A DNA stretch of 64,000 nucleotides from SG8-41 sp963802355 (GTDB lineage: Bacteria > Pseudomonadota > Gammaproteobacteria > Burkholderiales > SG8-41): NCBI GenBank assembly GCA_963802355.1, contig CAWDIV010000021.1, positions 1 to 64,000 on the forward strand, in the 5' to 3' direction. Of the stretch, positions 18,276 to 27,026 are shown one piece after another. The position numbers were made by a program, and so were the translations under genes. Position 1 is the stretch's first letter. Each line of letters starts with the position of its first letter. Under the pieces are notes generated by a model that worked only from the letters and a program-made list of their open reading frames with translations, was not told the origin of the DNA and did not search any database.

Positions 18276-18932
18276 TACTCTTCCAGCGTCAGCGGGGAGA
18301 CGCACTCTGCCGGTGAACATGCTCGGGAACGTCCGCGGCACGAGCGCCACCATAGCGACGTGCACGACCACGAAGAGCAACATCGCCGCCATTGCGAAGA
18401 AGTGCACGTAGCGCGCGCCTTCGTAATCGCCCATGACGAGGCCCAGCGTCTGAAACTGCACGGGTTTCCAGATCACCAGTCCCGACAGAATCAGGACCAC
18501 GGCGACAACTATCGCTCCCAGGTAGGCGGCACGTTGCGCGGCGTTGTAGAAACGGAGATCCTCGTGCGCGAGCTTGCCGCGCAGCGCTTGCCCGACGTCG
18601 CGGAATACCGCGCCGGGCGAAACCGGCAGGAGCTTGCGGCGGAAGTGTCCGGAGAAAATCCCGTATGCGACGTAAACGACGCCGTTGACGGCGAGGAGCC
18701 ACATGGCGGCGAAGTGCCACTGCAGGGCGCCGGCGAGCCAGCCGCCCAGCGTCCATTCGGCGGGAAACTTGAAACCGAAGAGCGGCGAAGCGTTATAGAT
18801 CCGCCACCCTGAGAGCACCATGATCAGGATGGCTACGGCGTTGATCCAATGAGTGATTCGGACGACCAGCGGGTGAACCGCGACCATTCGTTCCGGACCC
18901 GGCGCCATCACTCTCTCCTCGTGGTCGGACAT
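18228..18932 (-). CDS. Cytochrome b561-type membrane subunit
   Basis: 234 residues, four transmembrane helices of the cytochrome b561/Ni-Fe-hydrogenase b-type family. 'VHPLVVRITHWINAVAILIMVLSGWRIY' (core RITHWINA) holds a haem His. 'LQWHFAAMWLLAVNGVVYV' and 'ARYVHFFAMAAMLLFVVVHVAMV' hold further His ligands. It probably passes quinol electrons to the periplasmic molybdoenzyme encoded 155 bases downstream. The final 13 residues are repeat-encoded and are unlikely to matter. No MsrQ-specific features seen. Confidence 0.85.
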   Translation of the reverse strand: MSDHEERVMAPGPERMVAVHPLVVRITHWINAVAILIMVLSGWRIYNASPLFGFKFPAEWTLGGWLAGALQWHFAAMWLLAVNGVVYVAYGIFSGHFRRKLLPVSPGAVFRDVGQALRGKLAHEDLRFYNAAQRAAYLGAIVVAVVLILSGLVIWKPVQFQTLGLVMGDYEGARYVHFFAMAAMLLFVVVHVAMVALVPRTFPSMFTGRVRLPADAGRVNSATESHGNTRKAQT

Positions 18933-19196
18933 GGCTAGCGTGGCGCGGTCAACCGGCGCCCCGATCCTATCTACGCGCCCGCGAGAGTATCGGATGCGTG
19001 GTTTCTCGTGAGAATCCTAGCACCGCGCCCATGCGGCTTCAACGGGCGGCGGCGCCTGCCTTATCTCGCGAGCGGATCCGGCGCCCGGATCGTCGATGCA
19101 GGACCTGGAGCGTCCAGCCCTCGGATTCCCCGGTATCGGCGGGCGGACTCATTTGATACAGTTCGGCTACCACCAACCTGATTTGAGGGTAGAGCA

Positions 19197-20462
19197 ATGT
19201 CCAGGACATTCAGTGCATCTTTGATCGCCGCCGCGTTCGTGCTCATTCCGCTTGCCGCCGAGGCCCAGGACAAGGCCAAGGGGCCCCCTCCCCTGCCTGA
19301 CGGAAAAGGCAAGCAGCTGGTCGAGGGCATGTGTTCCGGATGCCACGCGCTCCAGCTGATCCCCAACAGCTCCGGCTATACGCGAGAGCACTGGAGAGAG
19401 CTGGTCGGTGCGATGGTCGACCTCTCCGGCAACGCACAGCAGCAGACCGAGGTCATCGAGTATCTCGCGACGAATTTCCCGCCGAACAATCGGCGCGCGG
19501 CGAAGCTGGTGCCGGGCAATTTCGAGGTCACGTTCAAAGAGTGGGTGATGCCGCAGCTCGGGCAGCGCACCCGCGATCCGATCCAGGCTGCCGACGGTTC
19601 GATCTGGTACGCCGGCCAATTCGGCAATCTGATCGGGCGGCTGGATCCCCGCACCGGTCAGATCAAGGAATATCCGCTGCCGGCGAACTCGATGCCGCAC
19701 ACTGTGGAGCTCGATCCCAAGGGCAGGCCGTGGTACTCCGGCAACAAGAACGGCTCGATTGGCTGGATCGATCCCGCGACCGGCAAAGCGACCGTCTACA
19801 AGATGCCCGATCCGGCAGCGACGGATCCGCACACGATCGCCTTCGACAAGAAGGGCATCGTGTATTTCACCTTCCAGGCGGCCAACATGGTGGGCCGCCT
19901 CAATCCGGAGACCGGCGAGATCAAGCTCGCCAAGGTCGCTGCGGAGCGCTCGCAACCTTACGACATCAAGTTCGATGCAGAAGGCACGCTGTGGGTCTCC
20001 TGCAATGCGCGCCCCTGCCTGCTGAAGGTCCACCCCGACACGCTGGCTATCACCGAAGTCAAGCTCCCGCTGCCGATTACGACCGTGCGCCGCTTCGATA
20101 TTGCGCCCGACGGCACGATCTGGTACGTGAATTCGGGCGGCGGCCGGCTCGGCCGTCTCAACCCGAAGTCGGGCGAGATCAAGGAGTGGGATTCACCCTC
20201 CGGTCCGCGTTCGCATCCCTACGGCATCGTGGTCCTCGACGATGCCATCTGGTACAACGAGTCCGGCGTGCGGCCCGATGCGCTGGTCCGTTTCGACATC
20301 GCGACCGAAACGTTCCAGAGCTGGCCGATCAAGTCCGGCAACCTCTACGCCGGCCTTGTGCGCAATGCACGCAAGACGCCGCAAGGCACCCTGCTGATCC
20401 ACCAGACTGCGACCAACCGCATCATCGAGGTGACGCCGCAGCGGCGCGCCGGGGCGCGGTAG
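19197..20462 (+). CDS. Periplasmic cytochrome c / Vgb-like beta-propeller fusion
   Basis: 421 residues with a signal peptide (MSRTFSASLIAAAFVLIPLAAEA). Residues 36-105 are a small cytochrome c-like segment with haem motif 'CSGCH' (Cys46, Cys49, His50). Residues 125-410 are a virginiamycin B lyase/NHL-like propeller with repeated 'D.KG.IWY', 'IGRLDPRTGQIKEY', 'GRLNPETGEIK' and 'GRLNPKSGEIKEW' units. Such fusions occur in proteobacterial PQQ/alcohol and sulfur oxidation settings, but substrate is unknown. GAGGG precedes the start and a strong terminator follows. A paralogue lies convergent at 20891-22550. Confidence 0.8.
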   Translation: MSRTFSASLIAAAFVLIPLAAEAQDKAKGPPPLPDGKGKQLVEGMCSGCHALQLIPNSSGYTREHWRELVGAMVDLSGNAQQQTEVIEYLATNFPPNNRRAAKLVPGNFEVTFKEWVMPQLGQRTRDPIQAADGSIWYAGQFGNLIGRLDPRTGQIKEYPLPANSMPHTVELDPKGRPWYSGNKNGSIGWIDPATGKATVYKMPDPAATDPHTIAFDKKGIVYFTFQAANMVGRLNPETGEIKLAKVAAERSQPYDIKFDAEGTLWVSCNARPCLLKVHPDTLAITEVKLPLPITTVRRFDIAPDGTIWYVNSGGGRLGRLNPKSGEIKEWDSPSGPRSHPYGIVVLDDAIWYNESGVRPDALVRFDIATETFQSWPIKSGNLYAGLVRNARKTPQGTLLIHQTATNRIIEVTPQRRAGAR

Positions 20463-20487
20463 GCCCGCGGTTCAGAAGACAAAGTCA

Positions 20488-20518
20488 ACGGCCCGGCGGT
20501 TTCACCGGGCCGTTTTGT
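20488..20518 (+). terminator. Rho-independent terminator after the cytochrome c/propeller gene
   Basis: AACGGCCCGG - cggtttca - CCGGGCCGTT then TTGT: a ten-base-pair GC-rich stem starting 25 bases after the stop codon, with a short T run. Confidence 0.85.
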
Positions 20519-20890
20519 CTGGTCAGGATAGCGTCGGCCATTACGCTGCGAGCCGAATTTCCTCTGTAGGGAAATCGGACCTTGTAGACGCGGTCCTGCG
20601 ACGCTAACTTAAAGAGGACAGCAACACGACGTGACGGCGATTCCTTGCCTGCCGAGGAGCCAAGAGCGAACCGCTAGCACAACACGCCGGAGCAGCGAGA
20701 GTATCGGATGCGCGGCTTCGCGTGAGAGGAGAGCTCCTGCTTTTCAACCTCCGCCCGTCATGTGCGGCCTCTGAGCCGATGACGCAGTATTTTCCCGGCG
20801 CCCTGTCGACCGCCTGCGCGCCGCCGGGGGTCAGATCCCCGCAAGCGGGGCCCCTCTTCCGCCCCTCGACGCGCTACTCGTCACGCCCAT
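20519..20890. other. Spacer between convergent propeller genes
   Basis: No gene supported. GAGAGTATCGGATGCGCGGC at 20696 repeats, with few changes, a unit at about 18984 (GAGAGTATCGGATGCGTGGT), each followed by CGTGAGA. A GGGGTCAGATCCCC dyad lies near 20826. Confidence 0.45.
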
Positions 20891-22550
20891 CTAGTCCAGC
20901 GGCTCGAGCTTGATAAGCGAAGCGCCGTGGTTGCTGCCGACCCAGAAGGTAACCGGTGTCGTCGAGCTGTCGACGAATACTCTTCTGATATTGGTAAACC
21001 GGGGCAGGAGATACTCGACGAACTGTCCGTTTTTCGGATTGAGCCGGGCGATGCGGTCGTTCAGCATGGAGCCGGTCCACGCTTCGCCGTTCTTGTCCAG
21101 TGCCACGTCGTAGGGGCCCGACCATGGCGTCGGCACCTCCCATTCCTGGAAGCTCTCGGTTTTCGTGTCGAACATCGCGATGCGGTTGCCCCGGTACTGG
21201 CCGAACCAGATACGGTCCTGCGCATCCATGATCCCGCGGCGCGGCCCCGAACTCTTGGTAGGCGTCTCGAAGATCTTGATCTCGCCTGTCTTTGCGTCGA
21301 TGCGCCCGATGTGCTCCCGGCCGATGTTCGTGAACCACCCGTTGTTCTGCGAGTCGGAGATGACATCGTAGATGTTGTGCCCGACGGGCGAGTCCTTGTA
21401 CGGCTCCCAGGTTTCCCATGCGCCGGTTTTCAAATCCATGCGATGCACGCCGGCAAAGCCGTTGTTTTGAGCCCAGATCTTGCCGTCGACGCCGATGTTC
21501 ATCGGGCTGGTCATGTTGACCTGGGTGTTTGGCCGGTTCCACTGCGCGGGTACGTTCCAGACCTGCAGCTTTTCGGTCTTGGTGTCGAGCTTGCCGATCG
21601 CCGCCTGGTACATCATGCCTAGCCACAGGTTGTCCTCCCGGTCCAGGCGGATGGAGAGCGTGCCGAGCGGTGAGCCCTTCTTGAGCTCCGGCAGCGGGAT
21701 TTCGGTGACCTTGCCCGTCTTCGGATCGAACTTGCCGATGTTCTGCGCGCCGAAATCGCAATACCAGACGACACCTTTCGAATCGACCACCACGTCGTGG
21801 GGCTGTATCGTCGGGCGCGGGAGATCCCACTCGGTGATGACCACGCGCGTCGCGCGGCCCTTGGGACGCGGGAAAGGCTTGAGATCATACGCCCACGCCG
21901 AGTGCCCGTTCAGGTTGATGGTGGAGAAATAAGCGGACTGCGTCCGCTGGATCTTCGCGCGCTCTTCTCCCACGACGTCGGTATCGCGGCCGGTCAGGCG
22001 TTTCTGCGGATTGATGATCGTGCTCTGGTTGGCATAGGTTCCCATGCGCTGGATCGTTGCCACGAAGCCGTCGCCGTCATGCTTGGAGCGCATGATGCGC
22101 TCGAGCGTGTGGCAGCCGACGCAGGAGAGCAGCGGCCGCTTCTGCTGCGGTGTGCCGGGCGCGCTGTGCAGCCATTCGGCGTTCGTGAGCTGCGCGGCAA
22201 GGTCCTTGGTCTTGACCAGTTTCAGGTCGGCAGTCGCCGCTGCCTTCGCCGCGACCTCCGGCGGTGGACGCGAGCCCGCGAGGTCGTAGCCGAGCGGCGC
22301 GGATGGTGATCGTGTACTTGCCCGGTTCCAGGCGCGCCGCGGGGAAGCTGTAGCGCCCCTTCTCGTCGCTCACCACGGTGATGGTTTTGTTCGAGCCGGC
22401 CAGCTTTGCGCTGACGAGGACCCCTTCCATGGCGCCTTCCTCGGCTGAACTGACCTGGCCGGCCAATGCAAGGGGTGATTGGGCCGATGCGATTCCGGCC
22501 GGGAACAAAACAGCGATGCTTGCTACGAGCAGAAATTGCGTGCCGCGCAT
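20891..22550 (-). pseudogene. Carboxypeptidase-regulatory / cytochrome c / Vgb-like protein, frameshifted near 22299
   Basis: About 553 codons if the shift is repaired. Signal peptide (MRGTQFLLVASIAVLFPAGIASA); residues 30-85 a carboxypeptidase-regulatory beta sandwich ('DEKGRYSFPAARLEPGKYTI'). One extra base at about 22299 then separates YTITI from APLGYDLAGS. The continuing frame holds a haem motif 'CVGCH' in RPLLSCVGCHTLERIM, then a Vgb-like propeller ('KFDPKTGKVTEIPLPEL', 'IDAKTGEIKIFETP', 'FDTKTESFQEW') ending at 20891. The intact 400-residue part from 22093 would lack the signal and haem site. Paralogous with, and convergent to, the gene at 19197. Confidence 0.75.
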
Positions 22551-22788
22551 GGCAATACCTCCTTCTCGATTCCCGCTAAAGCTGACTTCTCGAAATGTCC
22601 CTTTTTTTCACGAAAAACTCTTGTCGCAATCGTAGCACCGCGCCCAGATCGTGCCTACTGCATGAGCATGACGAGCGGATGGCCCGCTTTTCCGTCAGGT
22701 GATCTGCTGCGGCGCAACAGGCCGGTCATTGCTACGCGCTGACACTTGACGAGTCCGGCATGCGGAACCCACGTCCCAACCGCGAATC

Positions 22789-23766
22789 TCACTCAGCCTT
22801 GATCCCGGCCTCGCGCACTACCTTGCCGATGCGGGCGATGTTGGTTTTGATGTAGTTGCCAAACTCCTGCGGTGAGCTGCCGATCCACGCAAAGCCCGGG
22901 AGGCGATCGTTTGTCTCCGGCAGCTTGGTGATACGCACGACCTCGGCGTTTACCCTCGCAATCACCTCCGGCGGCGTGCCGGCGGGAGCGAGAAATCCGG
23001 TCCACGACTCGAATTCGAAACCGGGCACGCCGGCCTCGGCGATCGTCGGGATCTCCGGTGTCGCGCTCGTGCGCTTCGCGCCGGTCGTGGCGATGATCCG
23101 CAGGCGTCCCGCCTGGTGCTGCGGCAAAGCGGTCACGACGCCCGGTATCATCATCGGCACCTGTCCGGCCATCACATCGTTAAAAGCAGGTGTCAGGCCC
23201 TTATAGACGACGTGCACGATGTCCATGCCCGTCATGGTTTTCAGCATCTCCATGGGGATGTGCTGCGCGCTGCCGACGCCGCCGGACGCGTAGTTCAACT
23301 GGCCGGGGCGCGCCTTCGCGAATGCGATGAGCTCCTTCACCGTCTTGACCGGCAGCGAGGGATGGACCACGAGACAATTGTTGATCTCCGCGGCCAGCGA
23401 GATCGGCGCAAAATCCCGCACGACGTCGAAGGGCAGCTTCGCGTACAGGTTCGGGTTGATCGCAAGGGTCGCAACGTTGCCAAGATAGAGCGTGTAGCCA
23501 TCGGCCGGCGAGCGGGCGGCGAGCTCCGTGCCGATGATGCCGTTCGCGCCGGTGCGATTGTCAACCACGACTTGCTGCTTCCAGCTTTCGGACATCTTCT
23601 GCGCGTAAAAGCGCGCCAGCGCGTCGACAGCGCTGCCGGCGGCGAACGGCAGCACGAAACGGATGGACTTTGCTGGATAAGCCGACGTGGCCTGGGCGAG
23701 CGCCGCCGCCGGGGCGGCCAGCGCGCCGGCCAGCATGATGGTAGCTGCCGTCCAGCGTGCGCTCAT
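22789..23766 (-). CDS. TctC/Bug family receptor
   Basis: 325 residues from ATG 23766 (GGGAGGGCGGCG upstream). Signal peptide 'MSARWTAATIMLAGALAAPAAALAQA' (cleavage after Ala-Gln-Ala). Family landmarks: 'KSIRFVLPFAAGSAVDALARF', 'VVVDNRTGANGIIGTELAA', 'PADGYTLYLGN', 'TVKELIAFAKARPGQLNYASGGVGS' and 'MDIVHVVYKG', ending VVREAGIKAE. All of the expected two-domain fold is present. A monocistronic gene as far as can be seen; no TctA or TctB membrane gene nearby, so it either serves a transporter elsewhere or acts as a sensor input. Ligand not predictable. Confidence 0.88.
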   Translation of the reverse strand: MSARWTAATIMLAGALAAPAAALAQATSAYPAKSIRFVLPFAAGSAVDALARFYAQKMSESWKQQVVVDNRTGANGIIGTELAARSPADGYTLYLGNVATLAINPNLYAKLPFDVVRDFAPISLAAEINNCLVVHPSLPVKTVKELIAFAKARPGQLNYASGGVGSAQHIPMEMLKTMTGMDIVHVVYKGLTPAFNDVMAGQVPMMIPGVVTALPQHQAGRLRIIATTGAKRTSATPEIPTIAEAGVPGFEFESWTGFLAPAGTPPEVIARVNAEVVRITKLPETNDRLPGFAWIGSSPQEFGNYIKTNIARIGKVVREAGIKAE

Positions 23767-23970
23767 CGCCGCCCTCCCTGTAAGAGGGACTCGTGACTCG
23801 TCTCTTTTTGGCATATGGAGGCCCCCCGGGGATAATGCCAGAAAAAACAAAGACCGGTGAGACCCGGGCATGCGCGGCGCTGGTCGCGCTTGATCACTCG
23901 CGCACGATCAGTCACCCTTCCCGTACCAACCAGTCACCAGTCACGAGTCACCATTCCCTTGGAGGACGCT

Positions 23971-24501
23971 ATGTGCCGACTTGGTAGATTCGCCCTCATG
24001 TCCGGGCTCAGCCTCGTTTGTGCGCTGCCCGCCGCGTCGCAGGCGGCGGAGGCCAAGCCTAAGCCCGCTATGGAACCTGGAAGGGTCCAGGTCCAGCAGG
24101 TCGAGGTCCGGCTCTCGCAAGTCGGGCCCGTCGTTTTGCTCAAGATCCGGAGCAAGGCGATTCCGATCTTCGTGGACGCGATCGTCGCCGAGTCTATTCA
24201 GGGAGCGCTGACCGGCCAGAAACCACCGCGGCCCCTTACGCACGACCTGATGCGCAGCGTGCTCGAGGGTTTCGACGGCAAGGTGTCGCAGGTCGTCGTG
24301 ACGCTCAAGGACCGCGTCTTCTACGCGGCCCTGACGGTCGTTGTCCGGGGAACCACGAAGGTCTTCGACAGCCGGTCTTCCGACGCCATCGCGCTCGCCA
24401 TACATTTCAAGGCGCCCATCATCGTGGGGCAGGACCTCCTCGACTCCTCGGGGATCGAGCTGGAGGAGGAAAAACCGGAACGCCCGGAGACGAGAACATG
24501 A
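23971..24501 (+). CDS. BFN/DUF151 (bifunctional nuclease family) domain protein with signal peptide
   Basis: 176 residues from ATG 23971 behind GGAGG. The N-terminus (MCRLGRFALMSGLSLVCALPAASQAAEA) looks like a signal peptide, so the protein is probably exported. The rest is the BFN domain: 'IPIFVDAIVAESIQGALTGQKPPRPLTHDLM', here cited by its core PIFV..EA.SI, then 'DGKVSQVVVTLKDRVFYAALTV' and 'DSRSSDAIALAIHFKAPI'. In other bacteria this domain is a putative nuclease or UvrC-linked protein. Export would be unusual for a nuclease-like DUF151. Its stop overlaps the next start (ATGA), so the two are translationally coupled. Confidence 0.8.
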   Translation: MCRLGRFALMSGLSLVCALPAASQAAEAKPKPAMEPGRVQVQQVEVRLSQVGPVVLLKIRSKAIPIFVDAIVAESIQGALTGQKPPRPLTHDLMRSVLEGFDGKVSQVVVTLKDRVFYAALTVVVRGTTKVFDSRSSDAIALAIHFKAPIIVGQDLLDSSGIELEEEKPERPETRT

Positions 24502-25490
24502 ACCTGCAGCTCAGCATCGGCATGGCGTCGAATCCGCGCACCTGGCCGATCTTCGACGGCAGGGTCAAGCCCGACGGCATCGATCTCATCCCGAACCGCG
24601 TGCATCCATCGGAGTTGTTCTGGCGCCAGCTCAAGTTTGCCGATTTCGATGTCTCCGAGATGTCGTTTTCCTCGCTGATCATGGCGAAGTCCAGGGGCGA
24701 TGACCGCTGGGTCGGCGTGCCGGTTTTCACCACCAGGAAGTTCTATCACGCCGCCGTCCTGGTGCGCCGCGGAGCCGGCATAGACTCGCCGGCAAACCTC
24801 AAAGGCAAACGGGTCGGCGTGCCGGAATACCAGCAGACGGCCGCGCTGTGGGCGCGCGGGGTGCTTCAGCACGAATTTGGCGTCGAGCCCCGGCACATGG
24901 AGTTCTGGATGGAGCGCGGAGCTACCCACAGCCACGCGGGCGCCGTCGGCTTCACGGCGCCGCCCGGGGTGACGATACACACGATCCCGCCGGAGAAAAG
25001 CCTGGGCGGCATGATGCTTGCGGGCGAGCTCGACGCTGCGCTCCACTACATCGTCGACAGCAACCTGGTGGACCGCAGCAGCGCGGATCTGTGGAACCAT
25101 CCGGAGGTGAAGCCGCTATTCCCCGACCCGGTCGCCGAAGGCATCCGCTACTACCGCAAGACCGGCATCTTTCCGATCAACCACGGCATGGTCATCAAGC
25201 GAGAAATCGCCGATAAGCACCCTTGGGCCGTCCTCAATCTGCTCAAAGCGTTCGACCGCGCCAACGATATCGCGGACCGGGAACGCCTGGAGCACGTGGA
25301 GTATCACATCTCGGCGGGACTGATTCCGCGCGAGGGAGCGGAGGGGTTGCGCGCGCCGCTGGTGCGGCACGGCATACTGGCGAACCGCAATACGCTGGAA
25401 ACCGCGGCACGCTATTCGCACGAGCAAGGCCTCACGCCGCGGCTGGTACGGCTCGAAGAGGTATTTGCGGCGAGCGCGATGGAGCAATGA
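24498..25490 (+). CDS. Solute-binding-like protein of the 4,5-dihydroxyphthalate decarboxylase (Pht5) family
   Basis: 330 residues, type II periplasmic-binding fold but no signal peptide. 'ASNPRTWPIFDGRVKPDGIDL' and 'FADFDVSEMSFSSLIMAKSRGD' (core DVSEMS) are shared with 4,5-dihydroxyphthalate decarboxylase and related proteins; 'FPINHGMVIKREI' and 'EQGLT.RLV..EVFA' near the C-terminus also fit. Lack of a signal sequence favours an enzyme or cytosolic binder over a transport receptor. ATGA overlap with the BFN gene suggests linked expression. Substrate perhaps an aromatic carboxylate; inference only. Confidence 0.75.
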   Translation: MNLQLSIGMASNPRTWPIFDGRVKPDGIDLIPNRVHPSELFWRQLKFADFDVSEMSFSSLIMAKSRGDDRWVGVPVFTTRKFYHAAVLVRRGAGIDSPANLKGKRVGVPEYQQTAALWARGVLQHEFGVEPRHMEFWMERGATHSHAGAVGFTAPPGVTIHTIPPEKSLGGMMLAGELDAALHYIVDSNLVDRSSADLWNHPEVKPLFPDPVAEGIRYYRKTGIFPINHGMVIKREIADKHPWAVLNLLKAFDRANDIADRERLEHVEYHISAGLIPREGAEGLRAPLVRHGILANRNTLETAARYSHEQGLTPRLVRLEEVFAASAMEQ

Positions 25491-25598
25491 CGGGCAGAGA
25501 GGGATGAGACGGGAGAAGAATGAGGGGAGAAGAATGAAGACGGAATGGAAAGGCGGAAGGATGAAGGCGGAAGAAAAAGCGCGTGGCCGTAGTGTTTT
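25491..25598. repeat. Purine-rich repeat (GGGAGAAGAATGAG / GGCGGAAGGATGAA)
   Basis: Iterated GAGAAGAATGA and GGCGGAAGGATGAAGGCGGAAG units fill the gap and run into the start of the next Bug gene. Same family as 16.65 and 30.07-30.16 kb (there also inverted). Confidence 0.6.
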
Positions 25599-26555
25599 AT
25601 GCGGCGTGCTTTCTGCAGCCCCACGGCCTGCATGCCCAGGGCGCTGGCGACGCCGGCAGGATATCCGAACCGGCCGATCCGAGTCGTTGTGCCGTTCACG
25701 CCGGGCGGGCAGCCCGATATCGTCGCGCGCCTGATCGCGCCCAAGCTCTCCGAAATCTTCCAGCAGCAGGTCGTCGTGGACAACCGTGCCGGCGCGGGCG
25801 GCGTGATCGGTGGCAGGATCGTGGCAACTTCGACGCCGGACGGTTACACGCTCATGTCGGTTTCCGCCGCGCACTCGATCCAGCCCTACACGCGCGCCAA
25901 CATGGGCTACCACCCGCTCAAGGACTTCGCCGGCGTCTCGCTCACCGCGAACGCCGCTTACTACCTCGTGGTCCCCGCCACGCTCGAAGTGCGCACCGTG
26001 AAAGAGCTGATCGCACTGGCCAAGGCGAAGCCGGGACAGCTCAACTTCGCCTCCGCCGGCGCGGGCAGCGCGACGCATTTCGGCGGAGAGCTGTTCAAGT
26101 TCACTGCCGGCGTCGACATGGTGCACATTCCCCACCGCGGCATACCGGAAGCGCTCACCGACACCGTGGCGGGCCGCTCGCATTTCTTCATGGCGCCGTT
26201 CGGCTCCTCGATCGGGCTGATCAAGGAAGGCCGGCTGCGCGCGCTCGCAGTCTCCACCGTGAAGCGTTCGCGCGTGACTCCCGACATCCCCACCATCGCC
26301 GAGTCGGGGCTGCCGAATTTCCGCTACGATTCCTGGAACGCTTGGTACGCCCCGGCGAAGACCCCGCGCGCCGTCGTCAACAAGCTGAACCGCGAGGTCG
26401 GGCGAGTCCTGAAGCTGCCCGAAATCGCCGACCGCCTGCTCGCCATCGGCATCGAGCCCGCGCACAGCACGCCCGAGGAGCTCGACAAATTCACCGCCCA
26501 GCAGGTGGCGGAAGCCGGCGACCTCGCGCGCAAGGCGGGCATCAAGCCTGAGTAA
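25599..26555 (+). CDS. TctC/Bug family receptor, signal peptide in a different frame
   Basis: The frame from ATG 25599 gives 318 residues whose mature part is a complete Bug receptor: 'RPIRVVVPFTPGGQPDIVARL', 'VVVDNRAGAGGVIGGRI', 'TPDGYTLMSVSA', 'TVKELIALAKAKPGQLNFASAG' and C-terminal 'AGDLARKAGIKPE'. Its first 20 residues do not form a signal. A hydrophobic signal-like segment (VAVVFYAACFLQPHGLHAQ) is encoded in the frame starting with GTG 25583 and would join YPNRPIRVVVPF after one extra base near 25663. The called ORF is thus probably a frameshifted version of a normal secreted receptor. The 5' end abuts a purine repeat. Confidence 0.8.
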   Translation: MRRAFCSPTACMPRALATPAGYPNRPIRVVVPFTPGGQPDIVARLIAPKLSEIFQQQVVVDNRAGAGGVIGGRIVATSTPDGYTLMSVSAAHSIQPYTRANMGYHPLKDFAGVSLTANAAYYLVVPATLEVRTVKELIALAKAKPGQLNFASAGAGSATHFGGELFKFTAGVDMVHIPHRGIPEALTDTVAGRSHFFMAPFGSSIGLIKEGRLRALAVSTVKRSRVTPDIPTIAESGLPNFRYDSWNAWYAPAKTPRAVVNKLNREVGRVLKLPEIADRLLAIGIEPAHSTPEELDKFTAQQVAEAGDLARKAGIKPE

Positions 26556-26729
26556 GTGACGACTGACGAGTGACGGGTGACGAAAAGCACTGGTCTAAGC
26601 CCGAAGGCACGGCCGCGCGTTTTTGCGACCCTGAGAGATGCCGAGCAGTCGCAGGAGAAGCGCGCAGAGAGCGCAGCCGTTACCTCGGCACCTTTCGCCC
26701 GGGAGTTGATTTCGCTTCGTCATCGGCGT

Positions 26730-26750
26730 AAAGTAAGGATTCCTTACTTT
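26730..26750. promoter_or_regulatory. Perfect palindrome, probable autoregulatory operator of the toxin-antitoxin pair
   Basis: AAAGTAAGGA-T-TCCTTACTTT: ten-base perfect arms around one base, centred 26 bases upstream of the AbrB-type antitoxin start. VapB/AbrB antitoxins usually bind such dyads at their own promoter. Confidence 0.7.
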
Positions 26751-26765
26751 CCGACCAAGTCTGAG

Positions 26766-27011
26766 ATGCTTGCCAAGATCACCGCCAAGAACCAGCTCAC
26801 CCTGCCCAAGAGCGTGACCGAGGCGATCGGCCCGGTCGAGTATTTCGAGGTCGAAACCCGCAACGGGCAGATCGTGCTGACGCCGGTGCGCATCCAGCGC
26901 GCCGACGCCGTGCGCGCCAAGCTCGCCGAACTCGCGATCACCGAGCGGGACGTCGCCGATGCCGTGGAATGGGCGCGGCGCGGCGCCCGCGTTGCCCGAA
27001 AGCGCAAGTAA
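26766..27011 (+). CDS. AbrB/SpoVT-type antitoxin (VapB-like)
   Basis: 81 residues from ATG 26766. Residues 1-45 are a swapped-hairpin AbrB DNA-binding domain: 'MLAKITAKNQLTLPKSVTEA', '.YFEVETRNGQIVLTPV'. The C-terminal helix 'TERDVADAVEWARRGARVARKRK' is where such antitoxins bind their toxin. A perfect palindrome lies just upstream and a PIN-domain toxin gene begins 16 bases downstream. Together they form a type II toxin-antitoxin module. Upstream in-frame codons to 26577 are repeat-derived and not part of the gene. Confidence 0.85.
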   Translation: MLAKITAKNQLTLPKSVTEAIGPVEYFEVETRNGQIVLTPVRIQRADAVRAKLAELAITERDVADAVEWARRGARVARKRK

Positions 27012-27026
27012 TCGGGTAGTGCACGC

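Noticed and set aside
19331..20569. 412-codon alternative forward frame over the cytochrome c/propeller gene
   Set aside because: Arg/Ala-rich frame-shifted shadow; the haem motif and propeller repeats are in the other frame.
20820..20840. GGGGTCAGATCCCC dyad as a terminator
   Set aside because: No T run follows and it is too far (about 360 bases) from the nearest forward stop; a strong terminator already lies at 20488.
25116..26465. 449-codon reverse frame opposite two solute-binding genes
   Set aside because: Antisense shadow; the forward strand encodes conserved Pht5-like and Bug proteins.
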